Part shown: piece after piece, positions 1 through 5,860 of the stretch | How the letters are laid out: each line of letters opens with the position of its first letter | How positions within the stretch are numbered: the stretch's first letter is position 1 | Source: Pedococcus sp. | GTDB lineage: Bacteria; Actinomycetota; Actinomycetes; Actinomycetales; Dermatophilaceae | Assembly: GCA_025936615.1 (NCBI GenBank) | Contig: JAICSZ010000126.1 | Coordinates: forward strand, 1 to 6,671 | Reading direction: 5' to 3' | Length of the DNA stretch: 6,671 nt | Notes under the pieces: generated by a model | The model's input: the letters and a program-made list of their open reading frames with translations, nothing else | Database searches by the model: none | What the model was told of the DNA's origin: nothing | Program-made: the position numbers and the translations under genes

Positions 1-13
1 GCTGCCACAGCTG

Positions 14-832
14 GTGGCGCACCTGCGCGAGTACCGCGCAAAGCTGCGCGACGAGTGGGCGAACCGCATCCACGAGGCGCACCTCTTGGAGGCCATGACT
101 CCGCAGGAGATGGCCGCCGAGACGACGTCGGTGTACGACAACTACGTCGAGGTGCTCGAGACGGGAAGCGTCGAGGCGCTGCAGCACTACGCCCGCGACC
201 TGTCCGAGCGGATCATCCCACGGGGCGTGGAGACCCACGAGGTGGTGGGCATCGTCCTGCTGCTCAGGGACGTCCTGGCCCGTTCGCTGTTCGAGAAGTA
301 CCAGCAGGACTTCGCCCTCCTCAACCGGGTGCTCGACGCCTACGAGCCTGCGGCGAACAGGATCGCCAACACCGTCGCGGTGAGCTTCGTCGAGGAGCGC
401 GAGCGGGTCATCCGCCAGCAGCAGGACGCCATCCGCGAGCTGTCCACCCCAGTGCTGCAGGTCCGCGAACGACTGCTGATCCTGCCCATCATCGGCGTCC
501 TCGACGGCGAGCGCGCGCGGCAGCTGACCGAGCAGCTGCTCAACGGGATCCGCAGGCACCGTGCCAAGGTGGTGGTCATCGACATCACCGGCGCGCCAGA
601 CGTGGACCAGACCGTGGCGAACCACCTGGTCCAGACCGTCGACGCCTCGAGGCTCATGGGCGCGAGCGTGATCATCACCGGCCTGTCGCCGACGATCGCC
701 CAGACCCTCGTCAACATCGGCGTCGACCTGAGCAAGATGAACACCATCGGCGACCTCCAGGGCGGCCTGGAGGAGGCCGAGCGGCTGCTCGGCTACACCG
801 TGACCCGGGAGGAGGGCGTCAACAGCGCGTGA
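14..832 (+). CDS. rsbR: RsbR-like stressosome protein (RsbRD-type N-terminal domain + STAS), probably 5'-partial
   Basis: Stressosome scaffold and co-antagonist protein. In the Bacillus model such proteins, with RsbS, hold the kinase RsbT and release it under stress. Residues about 1-135 are all-helical and match the RsbRD-type N-terminal domain. A short helical linker leads into a STAS domain (about 142-258) starting at ELSTPVLQVRERLLILPIIG. Both threonines that RsbT phosphorylates in B. subtilis RsbRA (T171, T205) have counterparts: T192 in VVIDITGAPDVDQT and T231 in SPTIAQTLVNIGVDL, so the switch looks intact. A GTG at 14 is available, but no Shine-Dalgarno precedes it and the frame stays open to the window edge (LPQL before the GTG), so the true start probably lies upstream. 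The stop overlaps the start of the RsbS-like gene (GTGA), suggesting translational coupling. The family is clear; the sensed signal is unknown. Confidence 0.9.
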   Translation: MAHLREYRAKLRDEWANRIHEAHLLEAMTPQEMAAETTSVYDNYVEVLETGSVEALQHYARDLSERIIPRGVETHEVVGIVLLLRDVLARSLFEKYQQDFALLNRVLDAYEPAANRIANTVAVSFVEERERVIRQQQDAIRELSTPVLQVRERLLILPIIGVLDGERARQLTEQLLNGIRRHRAKVVVIDITGAPDVDQTVANHLVQTVDASRLMGASVIITGLSPTIAQTLVNIGVDLSKMNTIGDLQGGLEEAERLLGYTVTREEGVNSA

Positions 833-1233
833 GCACCGGACCCGCACTCGTCTCCATCCTGCGGCAGGGCGCCTACCTGGTCGCGTCGATCCACACTGCC
901 CTGGACGACTCGGAGATGGTGCGGTTCCAGAACGACCTGGTCGCCCAGATCGGCGAGGACCGTGCGCGCGGGGTCATCATCGACGTCGCGGCGCTCGACG
1001 TCCTCGACTCCTTCGGCTCGCGCACCTTGCGACGGATCGCGGAGATGGCGCGACTGCGCGGGGCGGCCACCGTCATCGTCGGGGTCCAGCCGGACGTCGC
1101 CTTCGCCATGGTGCGGCTGGGCTTGGGACCCGGAACCGTGCCGACGGCGTTGGACCTCGAGGAAGGCCTGGCCCACCTCGACACGCTGGTGGGCGAGCGC
1201 GCGCGTCCTTTCCGGCGCAGGCCCGCTCGATGA
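829..1233 (+). CDS. rsbS: RsbS-like single-domain STAS antagonist protein
   Basis: Cytoplasmic STAS protein of 134 residues, slightly longer than B. subtilis RsbS. In the model system RsbS co-assembles with RsbR and sequesters the kinase RsbT until phosphorylated on a conserved serine. The start of the STAS fold is ALVSILRQGAYLVASIHTAL. The phosphoacceptor motif is DVLDSFGSR, with S61 matching RsbS Ser59. The stretch VGVQPDVAFAMVRLGL and then TALDLEEGLAHL follow as in RsbS. The C-terminus has an arginine-rich tail (about residues 124-134) that the Bacillus protein lacks. GTG at 829 is chosen because it overlaps the preceding stop as GTGA and gives a full STAS N-terminus; a GGAGGAGG run at 808-815 is 13 bases upstream, a long but usable spacing. 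Its own stop overlaps the next start as ATGA. The same frame is open back to position 55, but that part is a shadow of the RsbR-like gene. Confidence 0.88.
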   Translation: MSTGPALVSILRQGAYLVASIHTALDDSEMVRFQNDLVAQIGEDRARGVIIDVAALDVLDSFGSRTLRRIAEMARLRGAATVIVGVQPDVAFAMVRLGLGPGTVPTALDLEEGLAHLDTLVGERARPFRRRPAR

Positions 1234-1517
1234 GCCGTGTGCCGCGGGTGCACCAGGACTACCGGGTCGCCTTCCTGAGGTTCCTGGACCATGGCGAGGA
1301 GTCCGCACTCACCACGGGGTACGACATCGGGCGTCGCGCCCTGGGCGCCGGTCTGCCGCTCCTGGACCTCGCGCGCGTCCACCACGAGGTGGTCATCGAG
1401 GTGCTGGCCGAGCCGCACGCGGACCCGGTCAACGTGGCGGAGGCGGCGTCCGCGTTCCTGCTCGAGGTGCTGGCGCCCTACGAGATGAGCCGGCGCTCCG
1501 CCCACGCACCCGACTGA
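1230..1517 (+). CDS. Stand-alone RsbU N-terminal (RsbT-binding) domain protein
   Basis: A 95-residue helical protein resembling only the N-terminal domain of the phosphoserine phosphatase RsbU, the part that RsbT binds to activate RsbU in B. subtilis. Supporting stretches are TTGYDIGRRALGAGLPLLDLARVHHEV (residues about 28-54), here named by position and motif: YxIGRRAL, then LLDLxxxHHE, and near the C-terminus ASAFLLEVLAPYEM. No PP2C catalytic domain follows: the frame stops at 1515-1517, and no other frame in the next 200 bases continues the protein or shows phosphatase motifs. It starts at ATG 1230, overlapping the RsbS-like stop (ATGA), so translation is probably coupled; no clear Shine-Dalgarno is seen. 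The protein could bind RsbT as a decoy or adaptor, act with a phosphatase encoded elsewhere, or be the remnant of a longer gene. Domain recognition is by eye. Confidence 0.75.
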   Translation: MSRVPRVHQDYRVAFLRFLDHGEESALTTGYDIGRRALGAGLPLLDLARVHHEVVIEVLAEPHADPVNVAEAASAFLLEVLAPYEMSRRSAHAPD

Positions 1518-1584
1518 CGCGGACGCACACCACCGCGCAGCATGACGCCGACACGTTGGCGGCGGCGGCGCGTCCACCGCACGG

Positions 1585-1626
1585 CCCGGTGCCCGGCCCC
1601 GCGCGCGGCCCCGCGCCCGGCCCGGG
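1585..1626. repeat. Imperfect 12-bp GC-only tandem repeat in the spacer
   Basis: Three consecutive 12-base units read CCCGGTGCCCGG (1585-1596), CCCCGCGCGCGG (1597-1608) and CCCCGCGCCCGG (1609-1620), followed by a partial unit. They lie between the stressosome cluster and the secreted-protein gene. Units two and three share the exact 10-mer GGCCCCGCGC. Folding is possible through the CCGCGCGCGG palindrome, but no T-run follows, so a terminator role is only a possibility. The remaining spacer (1518-1716) shows no gene that I can support. Confidence 0.55.
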
Positions 1627-1716
1627 TCCTTCGACGTCATGGGCGGCCCGACACGGGGTCTTCAGGGGTGCAATGCGGCGCCTCATCCTTGGCGGCGAAA
1701 CCTGAGGAGCAGAGCA

Positions 1717-2262
1717 ATGACCTTGAAGATGCGACTGGTGAGCACCGGAACCGCGGCAGTCCTGGCCGGTGGACTCGCCCTCGTCCCTGCAGCAATGTCC
1801 GCACAGGCGGCACCTGCAGCGCCCGCTACGGCGAGGGCAGCCGCTGCGCAGCCCGCAGCCACGACCCTGCCGGTCACGGGAGCCCTCCCCGACGGGACGG
1901 CCTTCACGGGGCAGCTGAGCAACCTCACCACGTCAGTCGTCAACGGGGTCGTACAGCTCTCCGGCACGATCACCGGCACCGGTCTGCCCGCCGCCGGAAC
2001 CCCGTTCACCGCGGCCGTCCAAGACCTGCAGGTGACGGACGGCTGTTCGATCCTGAAGCTGGACCTGGGTCCGCTGCACCTGGACGTGCTTGGCCTGGTC
2101 GTCGACCTGGCGCCGGTGCACCTGGACATCACCGCCGTCCCGGGTGCCGGCAACCTGCTCGGCAACCTGCTGTGCTCCGTGGCTGGTCTGCTGGACCACA
2201 ACAGCCCGGCCGGGGGTCTCGCGGCCCTGCTGAACCGCCTCCTCACGGGACTTGGCCTCTGA
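1717..2262 (+). CDS. Secreted protein of unknown function with signal peptide
   Basis: A 181-residue exported protein. It begins with a typical Sec signal peptide: MTLKMR, a hydrophobic core (about residues 11-27), and a likely cleavage after SAQA (residue 31). A low-complexity Ala/Pro stretch follows to about residue 50. The mature part has a beta-rich segment (TGALPDGTAFTGQLSNL, then VVNGVVQLSGTITGTGL), followed by a Leu/Asp-rich alternation with LDLGPLHLDVLGLVVDL and VHLDITAVPGAGNLLGNLLC. Two cysteines, C110 and C153, could form a disulfide outside the cell. I recall similar GNLLGNLLC proteins being annotated as secreted hypotheticals in actinobacteria, but I know of no function. ATG 1717 is chosen because GAGGAG at 1704-1709 sits 7 bases upstream and because it puts the signal peptide at the N-terminus; an upstream in-frame ATG at 1639 would add an unlikely leader. 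A hairpin follows the stop. Confidence 0.85.
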   Translation: MTLKMRLVSTGTAAVLAGGLALVPAAMSAQAAPAAPATARAAAAQPAATTLPVTGALPDGTAFTGQLSNLTTSVVNGVVQLSGTITGTGLPAAGTPFTAAVQDLQVTDGCSILKLDLGPLHLDVLGLVVDLAPVHLDITAVPGAGNLLGNLLCSVAGLLDHNSPAGGLAALLNRLLTGLGL

Positions 2263-2277
2263 CCCGGCCGACCATCG

Positions 2278-2326
2278 TGGCGGCGGCCCGGGAAGCCCCG
2301 AGACCCTGGGCCGCCGTCACCGTTTC
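2278..2326 (+). terminator. Stem-loop, candidate terminator after the secreted-protein gene
   Basis: Bases 2278-2292 can pair with 2305-2319, giving a 15-bp stem with two G-U pairs and a 12-base loop. The core is GGCGGCGGCCC facing GGGCCGCCGTC. A weak T-containing tail (GTTTCT, 2321-2326) follows. It starts 16 bases after the stop of the secreted-protein gene and ends shortly before the Shine-Dalgarno of the 47-residue gene. It could therefore end the first transcript or attenuate readthrough into the second. Confidence 0.6.
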
Positions 2327-2353
2327 TGGGCACCCGTGCGCAAGGAGCTGACC

Positions 2354-2497
2354 ATGACCGAGACCTCGAACCTGCAACCGGATGGCACCGTGGTTCCGCC
2401 GGTGACGCCCGAGCCTCCACCCCCGCCCGGGTACGAGGACCCGCTCAGCGGGTCCGGGCTCGAGGACACCTTGGCCGAGCAGCCCGAGACCGACTGA
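2354..2497 (+). CDS. Small proline-rich acidic protein (47 aa), unknown function
   Basis: A 47-residue product that I do not recognise. It starts at ATG 2354, with a good Shine-Dalgarno AAGGAG at 2342-2347 six bases upstream. The sequence is hydrophilic and probably disordered: an N-terminal MTETSNLQPDGTVVPPV, a proline run (PEPPPPPGYEDP, about residues 19-30), and an acidic C-terminus (GLEDTLAEQPETD). It has no cysteine, no signal peptide and no membrane segment, and is strongly negatively charged. The strong ribosome binding site and normal codon use argue that it is real, while its low complexity and length make confirmation by homology difficult. It lies just after the hairpin that follows the secreted-protein gene, so it may be expressed by readthrough or from a promoter I cannot identify. 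Confidence 0.6.
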   Translation: MTETSNLQPDGTVVPPVTPEPPPPPGYEDPLSGSGLEDTLAEQPETD

Positions 2498-2524
2498 CCG
2501 CCACGCCGGCCGAGCAGTGACGGG

Positions 2525-2542
2525 CCCGTTCCGACGAGCGGG
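2525..2542. terminator. Short stem-loop downstream of the 47-aa gene
   Basis: CCCGTTC (2525-2531) can pair with GAGCGGG (2536-2542) around a CGAC tetraloop: seven pairs, one of them G-U. It sits 28 bases after the stop of the 47-residue gene and upstream of the patatin gene. There is no T-run, so this is only a weak candidate for transcript ending. Confidence 0.3.
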
Positions 2543-2574
2543 TGTCCGGGGCCTCTGCTTTCATCGGGACCACG

Positions 2575-3825
2575 ATGAAGCCCGAGCCGACCTCCACGAG
2601 CCACGCCGTCGAGCACGCTGCCCCGGACGAGCAAGCCGCCAGCCGCACCGGCTCCGCGTTGTGCCTGTCCGGTGGCGGCTACCGGGCGGCGCTCTTCCAC
2701 CTCGGCGCAGTGCGTCGCCTCAACGAGCTCGGCATCCTCGCGAGGATCGACACCGTCAGCGCCGTCTCCGGCGGCTCGATCCTGGCCAACCTGCTGGCCG
2801 ACCCGCGGCTGGAGTTCCCCGACCGGCACGGCCCGCCCGGCACGGTCGGGGGGTTCGAGGAGTTCGTCGCGCAGCCGCTGCGCCACCTGACGTCACGAAA
2901 CGTCCGCACCCCCGCCCTGCTGACCAAGCTCAAGCCGTGGAAGTGGTTCGCGGACAGCGTGGCCGTCAGTGCCCTGGCGGGGGAGTTCGCGCAGACCATC
3001 GAGTGGTGGTCCAAGCCGTTGCGCGACAACGACGTCGCCGGCCCCGCCGTCATCACCGGAGCCACCGAGGTCGCCTACGGGGTGGACTGGGTGTTCGAGG
3101 ACCCGACCACGCACCGGCCCCACGGCCGGGTAGGCGACTACCGGCTCGGTTACGCGCCACCACCGCCGAGCGTGCGGATGGCCCACATGGTCGCCGCCTC
3201 ATGCGCGTTCCCACCGTTCTTCGGGCCCATGGTGCTCGACGGTGACGCGATCGGGCTCTCCGGCGGTCATCCCGGCCTCGAGTCGCCCGAGGAGCGCCGG
3301 GCCGTCCGCCACCACATCCGGCTCACCGACGGCGGCGTCTACGACAACCTCGGCCTCGAGCCGGTCTGGAAGAACCACCGCACCATCCTGGTCAGCGACG
3401 GCGGCGCGGTGTTCCGGGCGCGCACTGAGCGCACCGTGGTCGGGCGCATGCTGCGCATCCTCGGGATCGCCACGACCGGCGGGCAGTCCGTGCGCAGCCG
3501 CTGGCTCCACGCCAGCTTCTCCCGGGGAGTGCTCACCGGCACCTCGTGGGCCCTCGACGCGGTCGTCGACGGCCACTACCCACGGCAGACGACCGAGCTT
3601 GTCAACGCCATCCGCACCGACCTCGACGCGTTCAGCGAGCAGGAGCAGAAGATCCTGGAGCGCCACGGCTACCTCGTCGTCGATGCCAATGTCCGCAAGT
3701 ACGTGCCCGAACTGGTCACCATCGACGCCCCGACACGGCCACCCCACGACGACGTGGCAGACCCGGCCGTGGCCGACGCCGCACTGGCCGACTCCGTCCG
3801 GCGGACGCTGCTGGGCCGCTTCTGA
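2575..3825 (+). CDS. Patatin-like phospholipase family protein
   Basis: Serine acyl hydrolase of the patatin family (Ser-Asp dyad), expected to cleave acyl ester bonds of phospholipids or other lipids. The 416-residue product carries the full set of family motifs. The oxyanion-hole glycines are in CLSGGGYRAALFHLGAV (residues 30-46). The nucleophile elbow is SAVSGGS, with S65 as the likely catalytic serine. The AASCAFPPFF block is at 208-216. The catalytic aspartate is D252 in LTDGGVYDNLG. No signal peptide or membrane segment is evident, so it is probably cytoplasmic or peripherally membrane-bound. A tryptophan-rich stretch (KPWKWF, IEWW; about residues 120-145) lies between the catalytic residues. 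ATG 2575 is preferred over the in-frame GTG at 2542, which lies at the edge of a hairpin; neither has a strong Shine-Dalgarno (GGGA at 2565-2568 is weak). Substrate and physiological role cannot be read from the sequence. Confidence 0.9.
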   Translation: MKPEPTSTSHAVEHAAPDEQAASRTGSALCLSGGGYRAALFHLGAVRRLNELGILARIDTVSAVSGGSILANLLADPRLEFPDRHGPPGTVGGFEEFVAQPLRHLTSRNVRTPALLTKLKPWKWFADSVAVSALAGEFAQTIEWWSKPLRDNDVAGPAVITGATEVAYGVDWVFEDPTTHRPHGRVGDYRLGYAPPPPSVRMAHMVAASCAFPPFFGPMVLDGDAIGLSGGHPGLESPEERRAVRHHIRLTDGGVYDNLGLEPVWKNHRTILVSDGGAVFRARTERTVVGRMLRILGIATTGGQSVRSRWLHASFSRGVLTGTSWALDAVVDGHYPRQTTELVNAIRTDLDAFSEQEQKILERHGYLVVDANVRKYVPELVTIDAPTRPPHDDVADPAVADAALADSVRRTLLGRF

Positions 3826-3839
3826 GCCTCGCCCCGAAG

Positions 3840-3845
3840 TACCCT
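3840..3845 (+). promoter_or_regulatory. -10 box of a probable leaderless promoter for the Sir2 gene
   Basis: TACCCT matches the actinobacterial TAnnnT -10 consensus. It ends 6 bases before the GTG at 3852, placing transcription initiation at or next to the start codon. No useful Shine-Dalgarno precedes the gene, which fits a leaderless mRNA. No convincing -35 box is visible in the end of the patatin gene. Confidence 0.55.
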
Positions 3846-3851
3846 GTGCCC

Positions 3852-4718
3852 GTGAGCGCCACCGCCATCCGACCCGGCACCGTCAGCACCGACCTCGACG
3901 AGCTCGCCGACCTCCTCGAGGCGGCGCGCGGCACGGTGCTCACCCTCACCGGCGCCGGCATCTCCACCGAGTCCGGCATCCCCGACTACCGCGGCCCTGA
4001 CGGCAACCGTCGCGTCCAGCCCATGCAGTACTCCGAGTTCACCGGCTCCTCCGAGGCCCGCCAGCGGTACTGGGCCCGCTCCTACGTCGGCTGGCAGCGG
4101 TTCAACCTGGCCCGTCCCAACGCCGGCCACCAGGCGGTGGCCGCGCTCCAGGCGACCGGCCACCTCGGACCGGTCATCACCCAGAACGTCGACGGGCTGC
4201 ACCAGGCCGCCGGTGCCCGTGACGTCGAGGAGCTGCACGGCTCCCTCGCCCGCGTCGTGTGCCTGACCTGCGAAGATCGCACCAGCCGTTGGGACCTCGA
4301 CGACCGGATGCGGGTGGCCAACCCCACCTACACGGTCACCAGCAACGAGATCCGGCCCGACGGCGACATCGCCCTCGACGACCTCGACGTGAAGGCGTTC
4401 CGCGTGCCGCTGTGCCTCGTCTGTGGTCGCGACACCCTCAAGCCGGAAGTCGTGTTCTTCGGCGAGTCGGTGCCAAAGCCGTTGGTGGAGAAGTGCTTCC
4501 GACTCACCGACGGTGCCGCCGCCCTGCTCGTCCTCGGCTCGAGCCTGAAGGTGATGAGCGGCTACCGCTTCGTGCGCAGGGCGCACGCACGCGGCATACC
4601 GGTCGTCATCATCACCCGCGGACCGACCCGCGGCGACAACGAGGCGACCCACCAGCTCGACGCGCCCCTGGGCGCAACCCTCACCGAGCTGGTCAGCCGG
4701 CTGAGCCGGGCCGCCTAG
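3852..4718 (+). CDS. Sir2 family NAD-dependent protein deacylase (SIRT4-like, class II)
   Basis: NAD+-dependent protein deacetylase/deacylase, 288 residues, a full-length single-domain sirtuin. The NAD-binding motif is TLTGAGISTESGIPDYRGPDG (starting at residue 31). QNVDGLH is at 111-117, and the catalytic histidine is H129 in ELHG. Zinc is held by two CxxC pairs, C137/C140 and C188/C191. Between them is a long insert (about 141-187) as in the SIRT4-like class II group, to which GISTESGIPDYR and KPEVVFFGESVP (197-208) also point. LGSSLKV (228-234) completes the Rossmann fold. GTG 3852 is chosen for its distance from the TACCCT -10 box; GTG 3846 would add only two residues but overlaps the promoter spacing. 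The stop lies 26 bases inside the convergent methyltransferase gene. Targets are unknown. Bacterial sirtuins commonly regulate acyl-CoA synthetases, but none is encoded here. The gene is separated from the patatin by 26 bases and has its own promoter. Confidence 0.93.
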   Translation: MSATAIRPGTVSTDLDELADLLEAARGTVLTLTGAGISTESGIPDYRGPDGNRRVQPMQYSEFTGSSEARQRYWARSYVGWQRFNLARPNAGHQAVAALQATGHLGPVITQNVDGLHQAAGARDVEELHGSLARVVCLTCEDRTSRWDLDDRMRVANPTYTVTSNEIRPDGDIALDDLDVKAFRVPLCLVCGRDTLKPEVVFFGESVPKPLVEKCFRLTDGAAALLVLGSSLKVMSGYRFVRRAHARGIPVVIITRGPTRGDNEATHQLDAPLGATLTELVSRLSRAA

Positions 4719-5289
4719 CCACGAGGACCACGTCGATCGCGTCACCCTCGTCGGTGGGGCGGATGAACTCCTCGCACCGCTCGATGTCCAGGCCGTCGGC
4801 CGCCTCGCGCAGCCCCTCCGGCGTGTGCAGCAGCTCCGGGTCCTGCGGGCCGCCAACGCCTTCGGTGAGGTTTCGCAGCCCGTGGCCCACCACGACGAGC
4901 GCACCCCCGGGCGCCAGCCAGCTCGTGGTGCGGCTCACGACGTCCTGGGGCAGGTGGAGGTAGGAGACCAGGACGAGGTCGTATGCCGCCCGCTCGGCCG
5001 GGTGCCACGACCTCGCGTCCGCGACCTGCCAGTCGATGGTGATGCCCCGGTGGCTCGCCTCCTTCTCGCCCTTGGCCAGCCCGACCGCGGAGAAGTCGAC
5101 GGCGGTGACGCGCCAGCCCTTGCCCGCCAGCCACACCGCGTGCCGTCCCTCGCCGGCGCCGAGGTCCAGGGCCCGACCCGGGGGCCACCCCCCGACGATG
5201 CGCTCCACCTCGGCGTTGGGCCCGGGGCTCCAGACGTGGTCGTGGCTCGCGTAGCGCTCGTCCCAGGCAACCTGTCGCTCGTCGGTCAT
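4693..5289 (-). CDS. Class I SAM-dependent methyltransferase
   Basis: A 198-residue soluble methyltransferase of the Rossmann type, small-molecule subgroup resembling TehB/thiopurine methyltransferase-like proteins. The N-terminus has the typical WDERYASHDHVWSPGPN (residues 9-25). Motif I, which binds SAM, is ALDLGAGEGRHAVWLA (40-55). The acidic residue contacting the ribose is D65 in VTAVDFSAVGLAKG. VADARSW (89-95) and YDLVLVSYLHLPQ (103-115) correspond to motifs III and IV. A glycine-rich LAPGGALVVVGHG (125-137) ends the core. ATG at 5289-5287 (minus strand) is chosen because it starts the conserved N-terminus. The frame is open far upstream in antisense to other genes, but that is a GC-driven artefact. 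It is divergent from the acetyltransferase gene with 18 bases between starts, and its last 26 bases overlap the sirtuin gene. Substrate unknown. Confidence 0.88.
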   Translation of the reverse strand: MTDERQVAWDERYASHDHVWSPGPNAEVERIVGGWPPGRALDLGAGEGRHAVWLAGKGWRVTAVDFSAVGLAKGEKEASHRGITIDWQVADARSWHPAERAAYDLVLVSYLHLPQDVVSRTTSWLAPGGALVVVGHGLRNLTEGVGGPQDPELLHTPEGLREAADGLDIERCEEFIRPTDEGDAIDVVLVARRPGSAG

Positions 5290-5307
5290 GCCCCTAGCAT
5301 CGCCGAT
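5290..5307. promoter_or_regulatory. Compact divergent promoter region, probably leaderless in at least one direction
   Basis: Only 18 bases separate the methyltransferase ATG (minus, 5289) from the acetyltransferase ATG (plus, 5308). On the plus strand TAGCAT (5295-5300) matches TAnnnT and ends 7 bases before the start codon. CTGTCG at 5272-5277, 17 bases further up, is a poor -35 match lying inside the methyltransferase gene. On the minus strand GATGCT (5301-5296) keeps the key A and T and ends 6 bases before that start codon, a weaker match. There is no room for a normal 5' untranslated region with a Shine-Dalgarno in either direction. Confidence 0.55.
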
Positions 5308-5829
5308 ATGAGCCAGCCCGCCAGCGCGGTCACGGTGCGTGACGCCACCCCGTCGGACGTGCCTGCCATGGCGGCCATCTACGACGAGCAGGTGCTCACC
5401 TCGGTGGCGACGTTCGACACCGAACCGCACGGCACGGCCCACCTCAGCGCGAAGCTGGCCACCCCCGGGCCCGGCAACCTCGTCCTCGTGGCCACGCACG
5501 GAGCTGACCTCGTGGGCTACGCCTACTCCGGCCCGTTCCGGCCGCGGCCGGCCTACGACGGCACCAAGGAGGTGTCGGTCTACGTCGCGGCGCACGCGCG
5601 GGGGCGTGGTGTGGCCCGGACGTTGTATGCCGCGTTGCTGGCCCGGCTGGACGCCGAACCGAGCGTCCACACGGAGGTCGCCGTCATCGCGCTGCCCAAC
5701 GACGCGAGCGAGGCGCTGCACCGCGCGTTCGGGTTCGAGCCGGTGGGGACCCTGCGCGAGGTCGGCCACAAGTTCGGCCGCTACGTCGACACCGCCTGGT
5801 GGCAGCGCCTGGCGCAGCACGACGGCTGA
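5308..5829 (+). CDS. GNAT family N-acetyltransferase, phosphinothricin/methionine-sulfone type
   Basis: Acetyl-CoA-dependent N-acetyltransferase of 173 residues, the usual length for the Bar/Pat/YncA (MnaT) group, which acetylates phosphinothricin or methionine sulfone and sulfoximine. Characteristic stretches are VRDATPSDVPAMAAIYDEQV (10-29), SVATFDTEP (32-40), GYAYSGPFRPRPAYDGT (70-86) and EVSVYVAAHARGRGVA (88-103), whose RGRGVA is the acetyl-CoA pyrophosphate loop. IALPNDAS (127-134), GFEPVGTLREVGHKFGRYVDTAWWQ (from 142) and its KFGRYxD motif are typical of this group rather than of other GNATs. ATG 5308 is chosen for the conserved N-terminus and the -10 box at 5295-5300; an upstream open stretch in the same frame only mirrors the methyltransferase. 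The actual substrate is inferred from the family; a detoxification role for a natural glutamine-synthetase inhibitor is possible. Confidence 0.9.
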   Translation: MSQPASAVTVRDATPSDVPAMAAIYDEQVLTSVATFDTEPHGTAHLSAKLATPGPGNLVLVATHGADLVGYAYSGPFRPRPAYDGTKEVSVYVAAHARGRGVARTLYAALLARLDAEPSVHTEVAVIALPNDASEALHRAFGFEPVGTLREVGHKFGRYVDTAWWQRLAQHDG

Positions 5830-5860
5830 CCGGCGCGCATCGTGCGGCACGACGCTGGGG

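Noticed and set aside
55..1233. A 392-residue plus-strand frame spanning most of the RsbR-like gene and the RsbS-like gene.
   Set aside because: Its first two thirds are a shadow of the RsbR-like gene with low-complexity Arg/Gly/Pro sequence. Only the part from GTG 829 encodes a STAS domain.
1639..1716. An upstream ATG that would extend the secreted protein by 26 residues.
   Set aside because: It would bury the signal peptide behind an arginine-rich leader and has no Shine-Dalgarno, whereas ATG 1717 has GAGGAG at the right spacing.
1518..1716. Search for the missing rsbT or the phosphatase half of RsbU in the spacer after the RsbU-N domain gene.
   Set aside because: No frame shows GHKL kinase or PP2C motifs. 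Open stretches here are composed of Pro/Gly/Arg/Ala from the GC repeat.
2575..4718. Patatin-like phospholipase next to a Sir2 protein as a possible anti-phage system.
   Set aside because: Patatin and Sir2 domains do occur as defence effectors, but here they are single-domain enzymes without a CD-NTase, Argonaute, NTPase or other sensor. They have separate promoter signals and no mobile-element context. The sirtuin is a normal SIRT4-like deacylase.
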